DNA of 64,000 bases from Mucilaginibacter gossypiicola. Its GTDB lineage: Bacteria > Bacteroidota > Bacteroidia > Sphingobacteriales > Sphingobacteriaceae. The notes under the pieces were generated by a model. The model saw only the letters and a program-made list of their open reading frames with translations, did not search any database and was not told where the DNA came from. The translations under genes were made by a program, and so were the position numbers. Below, in pieces: positions 42,488-50,795 of the stretch; the first letter of the stretch is position 1; every line of letters begins with the position of its first letter. The stretch spans positions 372,001 through 436,000 of the forward strand of contig NZ_FOCL01000003.1 in NCBI RefSeq assembly GCF_900110105.1, written 5' to 3'.

Positions 42488-42586
42488 CTAATGTAAGCGT
42501 CCACGCTTACAAAAACAGATAAGTATTAAAAAGTAAGCGTGGACGCTTACTTTTTAAATAGTTCAAGCGTGGACGCTTGAACTTGC
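42456..42586. repeat. Left mirror-image REP cluster
   Basis: Four short palindromes: R1 TTCAAGCG-TCCA-CGCTTGAA (42461-42480), R2 GTAAGCG-TCCA-CGCTTAC (42493-42510), R3 GTAAGCG-TGGA-CGCTTAC (42533-42550), R4 TTCAAGCG-TGGA-CGCTTGAA (42562-42581). R4 is the reverse complement of R1, and R3 of R2, so the whole block is also a mirror palindrome, bounded by GCAAG and CTTGC. Confidence 0.9.
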
Positions 42587-42594
42587 ATGTCTTT

Positions 42595-43116
42595 TTAATA
42601 AATAATCTCTAACGGACTTTCGGGGTTTGCGCTACTATACCAATATTCATGAGCCGAGCCTACAAAACCAGCACGGACTGGATTATCATGGATATAATCG
42701 ATCTTTTGCTGGATGACATCATTCGAATACAGCAAAACAGGATGATTTCCATTCTGCCAAAACTGATGGTTTTTGTTCAAAGGATTTCGCTTGCCAGAAA
42801 ATTCAAATGCATTAAGCAGCCATGAACGTCGGCTTTCAGTGGGATTATCAACTATCAATTTGATTAACTCCTTTGAGGTAAATGTTTTAAAATCACGAAG
42901 AATATCACTCAATGAACCCTCTTCAACATTTGCTACCATATGCAAATGATTGGTCATTAAAACATATGCGTAAATATTTAGCTTTTTATTTTGCTGGCAA
43001 TATTTGAGATTTTGAATAATGAAGTCATTATAAATACGCCGTGTAAATACATCAACCCAGTCTGTAACTGTTAAAGTAACAAAATAGAGTTCATCTGTCG
43101 TAGCAGTACGGCGCAT
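42595..43116 (-). CDS. REP-associated tyrosine transposase (Y1, IS200-like fold)
   Basis: A 173-residue single-strand transposase of the HUH/Y1 superfamily. The HUH metal motif is in LMTNHLHMVAN (HLH). The catalytic Tyr is most likely the one in KIDYIHDNPVRAGFVG, a phrase typical of RAYT proteins. The N-terminal LYFVTLTVTDWVDVF strand and the WQNGNHPVLLYS motif also fit. Such proteins nick REP hairpins; unlike insertion-sequence transposases they usually stay as single-copy, domesticated genes. It lies exactly between two mirrored palindrome clusters. Both catalytic motifs look intact. Confidence 0.93.
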   Translation of the reverse strand: MRRTATTDELYFVTLTVTDWVDVFTRRIYNDFIIQNLKYCQQNKKLNIYAYVLMTNHLHMVANVEEGSLSDILRDFKTFTSKELIKLIVDNPTESRRSWLLNAFEFSGKRNPLNKNHQFWQNGNHPVLLYSNDVIQQKIDYIHDNPVRAGFVGSAHEYWYSSANPESPLEIIY

Positions 43117-43145
43117 TTGTTTTATGATTCAGGTTAACAAATATT

Positions 43146-43273
43146 GCAAGTTCAAGCGTCCACGCTTGAATGATGTTGAATGTAAGCGTCCACGCTTACT
43201 GCATTAATCAATTATATTCGTAAGCGTGGACGCTTACCTTTAGAATAGTTCAAGCGTGGACGCTTGAACTTGC
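43146..43273. repeat. Right mirror-image REP cluster
   Basis: Same four palindromes in the same order as the left cluster: 43151-43170, 43182-43199, 43220-43237 and 43249-43268, bounded by GCAAG and CTTGC. The palindromes are the same in both clusters, but the spacers differ (e.g. TGATGTTGAAT here, TGATTTTCTAAT at left), so selection or copying acts on the hairpins rather than the spacers. Confidence 0.9.
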
Positions 43274-43284
43274 TTTGGCTTACA

Positions 43285-44115
43285 TTATATCACCCCGGCT
43301 CTTTCCAGCTCCACCTGCATCTCCTGCTGCAAGCTAAGCGCTTCTGCGCGTGCGGCATCGGCAAAATCCTCACCGTTACTTGCATATAATATGGATCGGG
43401 ACGAGTTTACGATAAGGCCGCAGTCTTTAGTGATACCATATTTGCAAACCTCTTCCAGGCTGCCACCCTGCGCTCCTACTCCGGGTACCAGTAAAAAGTT
43501 ATCAGGTGCGTATGCGCGTATGTTGGTAAACTCGGTGCTTTTAGTAGCCCCTACTACGTACATGATCCTATCGGCACCGGCCCAGGTGTTGGCCTTTTTA
43601 ATTACATTTTCATATAAATAACCATCGCCGGTTTGCAGGTATTGAAAATCCTTACTACCAACAGATGATGTTAGAGCTAAAATAATAACCCATTTACCAT
43701 CATAAGCAAGATACGGCGTAACGCTGTCATTCCCCATATAAGGTGTAATGGTAATGGCATCAAAGCTCATGCCGCCAGATTGCTCATCAAAAAATGCTTT
43801 GGCATATTTATCGGATGTATTGCCGATATCGCCGCGTTTAGCATCAATGATACTTAAACAATCTTTGGGCAAGTATTTATAGGTATCAATTAAGCTTTGT
43901 AAGCCTTTTATGCCATAAGCTTCGTAAAAAGCGGCATTAGGTTTATAGGCAATACAAAGATCCTGAGTAGCATCAATGATGCGTTTATTAAATTCAAGTA
44001 TAGGATCGGGGTATGATCTTAAAAATTCCGGGATCTTATTGATATCGGGATCAAGCCCAACACATAAAAATGATTTCTTCTTTTTGATCTGTTCAATTAA
44101 CTCCTGGCGGGACAT
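43285..44115 (-). CDS. pyrF: Orotidine 5'-phosphate decarboxylase, type 2
   Basis: Makes UMP from OMP. About 276 residues, as in the longer type 2 group. [16 protein letters not shown] at the N-terminus, the catalytic Lys/Asp array [19 protein letters not shown], and the phosphate-binding [14 protein letters not shown] and [11 protein letters not shown] segments are all present. I start at the second of two adjacent Met codons (MSRQEL). The right palindrome cluster ends 11 bp after its stop. Confidence 0.96.
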   Translation of the reverse strand: MSRQELIEQIKKKKSFLCVGLDPDINKIPEFLRSYPDPILEFNKRIIDATQDLCIAYKPNAAFYEAYGIKGLQSLIDTYKYLPKDCLSIIDAKRGDIGNTSDKYAKAFFDEQSGGMSFDAITITPYMGNDSVTPYLAYDGKWVIILALTSSVGSKDFQYLQTGDGYLYENVIKKANTWAGADRIMYVVGATKSTEFTNIRAYAPDNFLLVPGVGAQGGSLEEVCKYGITKDCGLIVNSSRSILYASNGEDFADAARAEALSLQQEMQVELERAGVI

Positions 44116-44118
44116 CAT

Positions 44119-44482
44119 CAGCTGCTGAATAATATTTTAAATGTCAAAAAAACTAAAAATTTGGCTTATGTGTTCTGATATAAGTGATATTTATTTAATT
44201 AATTTGAAATTAAAGAATAATTGTTTACACTTGCATCGTTTTCCATTGAATTTTTCTTGCACTAAAGAAACAATTTAAATCACCACGCTTTTTATTATCA
44301 CTTTTATATAATACTTGCATGGGTTTGGATGTTTACTAAAAACAAGGCTTCAAGATCAATTTCTTTCAATTATAGCCTCATATGTTTTTACATGTGGTCA
44401 AAGCTTTAACACTTGCATAGAAATTTTTGCCGTTTGAAAACAACTTACAATTAAAAAATCCCATTGAACTATAATTCATATC
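44119..44482 (+). promoter_or_regulatory. Long AT-rich leader region of rho with three ACTTGCAT boxes
   Basis: A 364-bp gap without a gene. The word A(C/T)ACTTGCAT occurs three times, at 44227-44236, 44311-44320 and 44409-44418. The first is preceded by TTTAC, making a TAnnTTTG-like -7 with one change. A long untranslated leader on rho, allowing Rho to act on its own message as known in other bacteria, is possible. Confidence 0.45.
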
Positions 44483-46117
44483 ATGTCTGATAAAATTGAA
44501 TTGAACGACAAACTCGTTTCTGAGTTGCGCGAAATTGCCAGAAATTTAGGTATTGCTGAGGCCGACGAACTACGTAAAGCTCAGCTTGTTGCACGCATTG
44601 TTGAACAACAACAGCTTATTGAAGCCGCAAGGGCCCAGCAAAATCTTGTTGAATCAAACTATACCCCTACTCCCGCCCCGGGTGAAGAGCCTGCCGAAAC
44701 AGCAGAAAAACCACGTAAACGGGCTCGTGTTATAAAAACCAAAGAACAGGCAAAACCACGTGTTGAGGTACCTTTGGATGACGCCACCCTTTTTGATGCG
44801 CAGGATGATGAGCCGTCACAGGATGATTCAGAAGCTGAAATCCCTGCAATAGTTGCTGAAACAGAAGTTCCGCAGGCCGGTGAAACAGTATCCCGTACTG
44901 AGGAAGTTGTTCCGGAACCACGCCCGCAAAAATTTGAGCGCAGGGTTAACAGCAATAATCAAAACCAGCAAAAAGCACAGGAACCGCCAATCAATCTCGA
45001 CTTTGATAATGTAATTGTAAACGAAGGTGTTTTGGAAATTATGCCTGATGGTTATGGTTTCCTTCGGTCATCTGATTATAACTATCTTACATCTCCTGAT
45101 GATATTTACGTATCACAATCACAGATAAAATTATTTGGCCTTAAAACAGGTGATACTGTTAGAGGTAGCATACGCCCTCCAAAAGAAGGCGAAAAATATT
45201 TCCCATTAGTACGTGTTGAAGCTATTAACGGCCGTATTCCTGCCGAAGTGCGTGACCGCGTTCCGTTTGATCACTTAACACCACTTTTCCCGTCAGAGAA
45301 ACTGAGCCTGTTCACTGATCCGGGTAATTATTCAACCCGCATCATGGACCTGTTTTCGCCAATTGGTAAAGGTCAGCGTGGTTTGATCGTGGCACAGCCA
45401 AAAACTGGTAAAACCATGTTATTAAAGGATGTGGCCAATGCAATAGCTAAAAACCATCCCGAAGTATACCTTATTATATTACTGATAGACGAACGCCCGG
45501 AAGAGGTTACAGATATGGCCCGCAGCGTACGTGCCGAAGTTGTATCATCAACCTTTGATGAGCCTGCCGAACGTCACGTAAAAATTGCCAACATTGTGCT
45601 TGAAAAAGCAAAACGTATGGTTGAGTGCGGTCATGATGTAGTGATCTTGTTAGATTCAATCACCCGTTTGGCTCGCGCTTATAACACTGTTGCTCCTGCA
45701 TCAGGTAAAATATTATCAGGTGGTGTTGATGCTAACGCGTTGCACAAACCTAAACGCTTTTTTGGTGCGGCCCGTAACATTGAAGATGGCGGTTCGTTAA
45801 CCATCATTGCTACTGCCCTTACCGAAACCGGCTCAAAAATGGACGAAGTTATTTTTGAGGAATTTAAAGGTACCGGTAACATGGAGTTACAGTTGGATCG
45901 TAAATTATCAAACAAACGTATCTTCCCAGCTATCGATATCACTGCTTCAAGTACCCGCCGCGACGACTTACTACTTGATCGCGAGACACTTCAACGCATC
46001 TGGATCCTTCGTAACCACCTTGCCGATATGAATTCGCTTGAATCAATGGAGTTTTTACAGGCTCAAATAAGAGGCACAAAAACTAACGAAGAATTTCTGA
46101 TTTCGATGAATTCGTAA
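44483..46117 (+). CDS. rho: Transcription termination factor Rho
   Basis: Hexameric RNA helicase, 544 residues. It is longer than the 419-residue E. coli protein because of an insertion of about 120 residues, acidic then Gln/Asn-rich, between the Rho_N helices ([20 protein letters not shown]) and the RNA-binding cold-shock-like domain ([20 protein letters not shown]). Walker A is AQPKTGKT, Walker B is [16 protein letters not shown], and the C-terminal STRRDDLLL and [10 protein letters not shown] motifs are present. Such N-terminal insertions are known in Bacteroidetes Rho. Confidence 0.97.
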   Translation: MSDKIELNDKLVSELREIARNLGIAEADELRKAQLVARIVEQQQLIEAARAQQNLVESNYTPTPAPGEEPAETAEKPRKRARVIKTKEQAKPRVEVPLDDATLFDAQDDEPSQDDSEAEIPAIVAETEVPQAGETVSRTEEVVPEPRPQKFERRVNSNNQNQQKAQEPPINLDFDNVIVNEGVLEIMPDGYGFLRSSDYNYLTSPDDIYVSQSQIKLFGLKTGDTVRGSIRPPKEGEKYFPLVRVEAINGRIPAEVRDRVPFDHLTPLFPSEKLSLFTDPGNYSTRIMDLFSPIGKGQRGLIVAQPKTGKTMLLKDVANAIAKNHPEVYLIILLIDERPEEVTDMARSVRAEVVSSTFDEPAERHVKIANIVLEKAKRMVECGHDVVILLDSITRLARAYNTVAPASGKILSGGVDANALHKPKRFFGAARNIEDGGSLTIIATALTETGSKMDEVIFEEFKGTGNMELQLDRKLSNKRIFPAIDITASSTRRDDLLLDRETLQRIWILRNHLADMNSLESMEFLQAQIRGTKTNEEFLISMNS

Positions 46118-46206
46118 TATTTTAGCGATAATGAAGTTATAAGTAAGTAGAATATTATTTGTAACTTCATTATTACTTAATAATTTCCTGATAACTTCAT
46201 GGCGAA

Positions 46207-46929
46207 ATGAAGAGACGCGTTAAAAAACACCTTCCGAATGCTATTACTTGTGCCAATCTCTTTAGCGGTTGTATAGGGATTGTTTTCGCCTTTCAGGGTA
46301 ACCTTGTTGTGGCTGCTTATGCCATTTTTCTGAGCTCAATATTTGACTTTTTCGACGGTCTTGCATCACGGGTTTTAAATTCTTACTCCTTTATAGGTAA
46401 AGATCTGGATTCACTTGCCGATATGGTAAGCTTTGGTGTACTGCCATCTGTTATTATGTATGAGCTGTTTTTACAGGCACCACAAATAAACGGAGTAAGC
46501 CAGATATTAAATTTCGTGGCATTTTTACTACCAGTATTTTCGGCGTTAAGATTGGCTAAGTTTAATAATGACACGAGGCAATCAGATAGTTTTATTGGTT
46601 TGCCAACGCCGGCAAACGCCATACTCATAGCATCGTTACCTTTAATAGTACAACAGTATGATGCTTTGGCCCATTACATATTAAACCCGTACTTTCTTAC
46701 TGTGCTGGTATTGGTAATGTGTTCACTATTGGTGTCCGAAATACCGTTAATGTCGCTTAAATTCAAAAACCGCGACTTTAACAAAAACATTTTCCGTTAT
46801 TTACTACTCTTGTTTTCGGCAATACTTATACTATTCTTTAAATTTGTGGCCGTTCCGGTGGTTATATTTATTTATATCACCTTGTCTCTAATTCAAACAA
46901 AACTTACAAATGACAAAGTTCCAGGCTGA
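46207..46929 (+). CDS. pssA: CDP-diacylglycerol-serine O-phosphatidyltransferase
   Basis: Makes phosphatidylserine, the precursor of phosphatidylethanolamine. The CDP-alcohol phosphotransferase signature is in DFFDGLASRVLNSYSFIGKD followed by LDSLADMVSFG, giving the D-G-x(2)-S/A-R...G-x(3)-D-x(3)-D pattern. Several membrane helices follow, and the N-terminus LPNAITCANLFSGCIGI is typical of the family. Its 3' end overlaps purS by 20 bp. Confidence 0.95.
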   Translation: MKRRVKKHLPNAITCANLFSGCIGIVFAFQGNLVVAAYAIFLSSIFDFFDGLASRVLNSYSFIGKDLDSLADMVSFGVLPSVIMYELFLQAPQINGVSQILNFVAFLLPVFSALRLAKFNNDTRQSDSFIGLPTPANAILIASLPLIVQQYDALAHYILNPYFLTVLVLVMCSLLVSEIPLMSLKFKNRDFNKNIFRYLLLLFSAILILFFKFVAVPVVIFIYITLSLIQTKLTNDKVPG

Positions 46930-47164
46930 AATCGAAGTAATGCCCAAAAAAGAAATACTTGACCCACAGGGAAAAGCAGTAACCGGTAGCATGAAAAACC
47001 TGGGATTAACTGAAATTCATAACGTGCGCATCGGTAAACACATTACGCTTGAAATTGAAGCCGAAAATACAGAAGTTGCAAGTGCTAAAGTTGACCAGGC
47101 CTGCAAAAGCCTGCTGGCTAACCTGATCATGGAAAGCTATACTTTTAAAATAGCTGAAGTTTAA
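46910..47164 (+). CDS. purS: Phosphoribosylformylglycinamidine synthase subunit PurS
   Basis: The small subunit of the three-part FGAM synthase (PurS-PurQ-PurL) in purine synthesis, 84 residues. FQAEIEVMPKKEILDPQGKAV and GLTEIHNVRIGKHITLEIEAE are close to the family consensus, and the C-terminal CKSLLANLIMESYTFKI agrees. It starts inside the end of pssA (20-bp overlap), so translation is probably coupled. purQ and purL are not adjacent. Confidence 0.94.
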   Translation: MTKFQAEIEVMPKKEILDPQGKAVTGSMKNLGLTEIHNVRIGKHITLEIEAENTEVASAKVDQACKSLLANLIMESYTFKIAEV

Positions 47165-47225
47165 TTTAGGTTAAAGACGAAAGCTGAAAGGTTTTTATCG
47201 TGAGCTCAAATAATCAAAGCTTTTA

Positions 47226-47272
47226 CATATAACACAAAAGGCAAGAAGTTTTTCTTGCCTTTGTGTTATATG
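47226..47272. terminator. Strong bidirectional terminator
   Basis: A stem of about 20 bp (CATATAACACAAAAGGCAAG with its complement, one bulge) with T-rich loop region, between convergent purS and Hpt genes. Confidence 0.85.
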
Positions 47273-47313
47273 TAGTATCATGAAATCCTATAATCCTAAA
47301 AATCATGGTTCAC

Positions 47314-47691
47314 CTATAAATTAGCTTCCTTCTCGGCTTTAATTTCTTTTAAGGTGATGAGGTTGGCCGATACCATGCTGTTTACCTGGTTAAACTTTTC
47401 AAATATCTCAGTTGGGTTTTCGCCACCTGCTTTGCAGGCCAGTTCAACCTCCTGTATAGTGGCCTGGCTTATAGGCATACCGAAAAAGCCAAGATTTGGT
47501 TTTAATTTATGTGCTGCCTGTGCGGCCAATGCCCAGTCCTGGTTATTTAGGGCGTTACTGATCGTGTTGAGCAGTTCGGGCGATTGTTCAAGGAACATCC
47601 CGATTGAATCAACAATAAAATCGTCGCTACCGTCAGCAATCTCGTATAAAAAAGAAAGATCAAGATCCTGATCTGGTGAAATATCTGCCAT
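47314..47691 (-). CDS. Hpt-domain phosphotransfer protein
   Basis: A free-standing histidine phosphotransfer protein of about 125 residues. The phospho-accepting His is in QAAHKLKPNLGFFGM, the core of the four-helix bundle. It would relay a phosphate between a hybrid kinase and a response regulator; no such partner is in this window. The start is placed at the ATG (MADISPDQD); the upstream frame begins only with TTG and overlaps folK. It follows folK by 16 bp, so the two share an operon. Confidence 0.85.
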   Translation of the reverse strand: MADISPDQDLDLSFLYEIADGSDDFIVDSIGMFLEQSPELLNTISNALNNQDWALAAQAAHKLKPNLGFFGMPISQATIQEVELACKAGGENPTEIFEKFNQVNSMVSANLITLKEIKAEKEANL

Positions 47692-47707
47692 TATAAAAAC
47701 TTTGTGT

Positions 47708-48196
47708 TTATTCAAAAATATGCTTTTTTACGATTAAGTTATCCTTTAGTTCATCCTTTAGCTGCAAAATATTTTTTTTAAACACAGGATGAATAAGATC
47801 GGGCGCTATCTCGGCCAAAGGTATAAGCGTAAAACTGCGTTTATACAATTCAGGATGGGGCACTACCAGGTTAAAATCATGGATCACTTGATCGCCATAA
47901 AACAAAATATCAATATCAATAATACGCGATCCCCATTTAACCTCACGCTTGCGCCCCATTTGCAGTTCGATGCCCAATATCTTTTCTAAAACATCCTGTG
48001 CCGAAAGCTCTGTTTGTAGCATCAATACCTGGTTCAAATAGTCGGGTTCATCGGTTTTGCCCCACGACTGCGTTTCATAAACAGATGACACTAATTTAAC
48101 AGGTGCTACCTGAGCAGAAATGGATTCAATTGCCTGCTGCAGAAACAATTCGCGGGTACCGAGGTTACTCCCGAGTAATAAAAAAACATCAATCAT
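47708..48196 (-). CDS. folK: 2-amino-4-hydroxy-6-hydroxymethyldihydropteridine pyrophosphokinase
   Basis: Pyrophosphorylates the pterin in folate synthesis. LLLGSNLGTRELFLQQAIESI at the N-terminus, ETQSWGKTDEPDYLNQV, and the catalytic KWGSRIIDIDILFYGD with its two Asp metal ligands, then VPHPELYKRSFTLIPLAEIAP: all are close to consensus. Length 162 is normal. It is divergent from sppA with an 87-bp gap. Confidence 0.96.
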   Translation of the reverse strand: MIDVFLLLGSNLGTRELFLQQAIESISAQVAPVKLVSSVYETQSWGKTDEPDYLNQVLMLQTELSAQDVLEKILGIELQMGRKREVKWGSRIIDIDILFYGDQVIHDFNLVVPHPELYKRSFTLIPLAEIAPDLIHPVFKKNILQLKDELKDNLIVKKHIFE

Positions 48197-48283
48197 GTTG
48201 TAACAAATATAATGGAAACCGCTCTTAGCATTATACGGCTCCTTATTACTAAGTTTGCATAGTTAAAAAGATTTATAACATTA

Positions 48284-50074
48284 ATGAAACAATTCTTCAA
48301 ATTCGTTCTGGCCACTATTGTAGGGGTAATTATTTCAGGTATTATATTGGGTGTTATAGGAGCTGGCATTGTAATCGGCCTCATAGCATCGGCCGGTAGC
48401 GATAAAACGGTAGATGTTAACCCGAACTCTATTTTATATATGTCGCTCAAAACCCAGATAACCGAGCGTACTCCCAATAATCCGCTTGCAGGCCTGGATT
48501 TTTTAGGATTGAGTGAAGATAAATCAATCGGGTTAAATGATATCCTTGCCGATATCAAAAAGGCCAAAACTGATGATAATATTAAAGGCATATATCTTGA
48601 TGAAAGTTACATGACAGCAGGTCAGGCTACCACCGAAGAAATTCGCAATGCACTTATCGACTTTAAAAAATCAGGCAAATTTATTATCGCCTATGCCGAA
48701 GTATATACACAGGGCTTTTATTACCTGGCCTCGGTTGCCGATAAAGTTTACATTAACCCTAAAGGCATTTTTGAGTTTCACGGTTTTAGTTCTCAAACCA
48801 CTTTCCTGAAAGGAGCTTTGGATAAGTTAGGCATTGAAGCACAGATCATTAAAGTTGGCACCTATAAAAGCGCTGTTGAACCGTTGTTCCTTACCAAAAT
48901 GAGCGACGCCAATAAGTTACAGGTAACCTCATACCTGGGCTCGTTATATGATCACTTTTTAACGGGTATCAGCAAAAGCCGCGGTGTAAATAAAGATTCA
49001 TTATTTACCTATGCCGATAACATGCGCATACAATTTCCTGAAGATGCCTACAAATTGAAATTGGTTGATGGCTTAAAATATAAAGACGAGATCCTGAACG
49101 ATTTGAAAAGACGTACCGGTACCGATTTAAAAGACGACCTGAAAAGCGTTGACCTAAGGGATTACGCCAAAAGCAAAAGTGATGATTCGGATGATAAAGA
49201 GGACGACTCGTCATCAAAAAACCGTATTGCCATTGTTTACGCATCTGGTGATATTACCGGCGGCGATGGCGATGATAACAATATTGGCTCAGAAACTATT
49301 TCTAAAGCATTGCGCAAAGCCCGTTTGGACGATAAAATTAAAGCTGTAGTACTGCGTGTAAATTCTCCGGGGGGCAGTTCGCTTGCATCTGATGTGATCT
49401 GGCGCGAGGTAAAACTCATCCATGAAAAGAAACCGATCATTGTGTCTATGGGTGATTACGCTGCATCAGGAGGTTATTACATTTCATGTGCTGCCGATTC
49501 TATCATTGCCCAGCCTAATACCATTACTGGCTCTATCGGTATTTTCGCTGTATTGCCAAACATGCAGAAACTGTTTAACGATAAACTGGGTGTAACTTTC
49601 GATGGTGTAAAAACAGGTAAATATGCAGACCTGGGCGATATCAGCCGCCCGTTAAGCCCGGAAGAACGCCTGATATTACAAAACAGTGTAAACCACGGTT
49701 ACGACGAATTTACCAAGGCGGTTGCTGATGGCCGTGGTAAAACACAGGCCTACATTAACAGCATTGGCCAGGGCCGCGTATGGACTGGTGAACAGGCGCT
49801 TAAAATTGGTTTAGTTGACCGTTTGGGAAATATAAATGATGCTATAACATCCGCTGCTAAAAAAGCCAAGATCAAAAGCTACAACATTATGAGCTACCCT
49901 GAGCAAAAAAGTATTTTCAGCAAAGTGGGCAGCGGCTTAAGCGCCGAGGTACAAACCCGCATGGTAAAAAATGAACTTGGCGAAAACTACAAAGTTTATC
50001 AACAGATAAAAGGTATCACCCAAATGATGCGTACCCCGCAGGCCCGCCTGCCTTACGACCTGGTGATCAAATAA
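48284..50074 (+). CDS. sppA: Signal peptide peptidase SppA, 67K type
   Basis: Membrane-anchored serine protease that digests leftover signal peptides. One N-terminal membrane helix (residues 6-37), then two tandem peptidase domains. The catalytic Lys is in VGTYKSAVEPLF in the first domain; the nucleophilic Ser is in MGDYAASGGYYISCAAD in the second, after the substrate strand LRVNSPGGSSLAS. The C-terminal part reads GRGKTQAYINSIGQGRVWTG. Length 596 fits the long two-domain type. Confidence 0.95.
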   Translation: MKQFFKFVLATIVGVIISGIILGVIGAGIVIGLIASAGSDKTVDVNPNSILYMSLKTQITERTPNNPLAGLDFLGLSEDKSIGLNDILADIKKAKTDDNIKGIYLDESYMTAGQATTEEIRNALIDFKKSGKFIIAYAEVYTQGFYYLASVADKVYINPKGIFEFHGFSSQTTFLKGALDKLGIEAQIIKVGTYKSAVEPLFLTKMSDANKLQVTSYLGSLYDHFLTGISKSRGVNKDSLFTYADNMRIQFPEDAYKLKLVDGLKYKDEILNDLKRRTGTDLKDDLKSVDLRDYAKSKSDDSDDKEDDSSSKNRIAIVYASGDITGGDGDDNNIGSETISKALRKARLDDKIKAVVLRVNSPGGSSLASDVIWREVKLIHEKKPIIVSMGDYAASGGYYISCAADSIIAQPNTITGSIGIFAVLPNMQKLFNDKLGVTFDGVKTGKYADLGDISRPLSPEERLILQNSVNHGYDEFTKAVADGRGKTQAYINSIGQGRVWTGEQALKIGLVDRLGNINDAITSAAKKAKIKSYNIMSYPEQKSIFSKVGSGLSAEVQTRMVKNELGENYKVYQQIKGITQMMRTPQARLPYDLVIK

Positions 50075-50104
50075 AATTTCATTAATACATACATTTTGAT
50101 TGTG

Positions 50105-50140
50105 AAAAGCCGCCCGAATGGGTGGCTTTTTTTATTTTTG
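50105..50140 (+). terminator. Terminator after sppA
   Basis: An 11-bp stem (AAAAGCCGCCC / GGGTGGCTTTT, one G-T pair) with a GAAT loop and a long T-rich tail. Confidence 0.88.
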
Positions 50141-50143
50141 AAG

Positions 50144-50260
50144 TTAGTATAAATATGAGTAATCTATCAGCTCGTCAAGATTCTGATTAAAGCTTCTAAT
50201 TGATTTTATTAATTCTTCATTAATTTCTGAAGCGTCATTAATAGTTCGCAAAAGACTCAT
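50144..50260 (-). CDS. Candidate small ORF overlapping the end of the DUF416 gene
   Basis: A 38-codon frame, MSLLRTINDASEINEELIKS and onward to DYSYLY, starts with ATG inside the last codons of the DUF416-like gene (23-bp overlap) in another frame and stops just before the sppA terminator. Its composition is protein-like (helical, acidic). It may be a coupled small protein or the remaining head of a longer gene. Not proven. Confidence 0.35.
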   Translation of the reverse strand: MSLLRTINDASEINEELIKSIRSFNQNLDELIDYSYLY

Positions 50261-50768
50261 TTGCCTTTCTATTTCTTTTTTTCATAAACTCATCATTATC
50301 AATCATCGCTTCAAGAGCGGGTAGATCCTCATAACGAGTAACTGTTACATTTTCCTTTTGCTGAATAAACATATCTACTGTATCAATAACCGTCCTCGAA
50401 ATATTTAAAGCATGCTCTCTACTATCGTCCAGAATTAACATTAAAAGCTCGTCAAAAGCCACACACATGTCAAAGGCGTAAGAAGCAGCAGCAGTTTGGA
50501 AGTTATCTAAATCTGGAAAATTCCTTTCAAGCTCTTTTTTCGATAGTTCATAATAAGCTTTACCGTTATTTTCTAAAATGTTGGAATACACATATTCTGT
50601 TAGTGATAAAAAGAAATTATAATCTCCCCAAACCTCTAACTCAGTAAATATCTTATAGCCCCGAAGCATTTTTTCACAATTTAAAGCTCCGAACAGTATG
50701 GTTTGCCGTATTGAAAAATCGGAAACTCTTTCCCGCACCACTTTTACATAATCGTCCATTAGTGCCAA
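50238..50768 (-). CDS. DUF416-like protein
   Basis: A 176-residue helical protein. RQTILFGALNCEKMLRGYKIF recalls the cysteine-containing first block of DUF416 (YjaG), and SYAFDMCVAFDELLMLILDD with TVIDTVDMFIQQ recalls its second and third blocks. Function unknown. It is the last full gene of a leftward run of small AT-rich genes. The likeness is to family pattern only. Confidence 0.65.
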   Translation of the reverse strand: MALMDDYVKVVRERVSDFSIRQTILFGALNCEKMLRGYKIFTELEVWGDYNFFLSLTEYVYSNILENNGKAYYELSKKELERNFPDLDNFQTAAASYAFDMCVAFDELLMLILDDSREHALNISRTVIDTVDMFIQQKENVTVTRYEDLPALEAMIDNDEFMKKRNRKANESFANY

Positions 50769-50795
50769 TTTAAAGCATTTTAGTTATTTCTATTA

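Larger units (their letters stand above)
42456..43273. mobile_element. RAYT transposase locus with flanking REP clusters
   Basis: The unit comprises a left palindrome cluster, the leftward RAYT gene and a right palindrome cluster of the same design and near-equal length (131 and 128 bp). It sits between dnaJ (plus a possible cut frame) and pyrF. This is the arrangement of REP-associated tyrosine transposases with REPIN-like doublets. Confidence 0.85.

Noticed and set aside
42456..42586. Repeat cluster considered as a CRISPR array
   Set aside because: The units are short palindromes of two types in mirrored order with spacers of unequal length, next to a RAYT gene; there is no cas gene.
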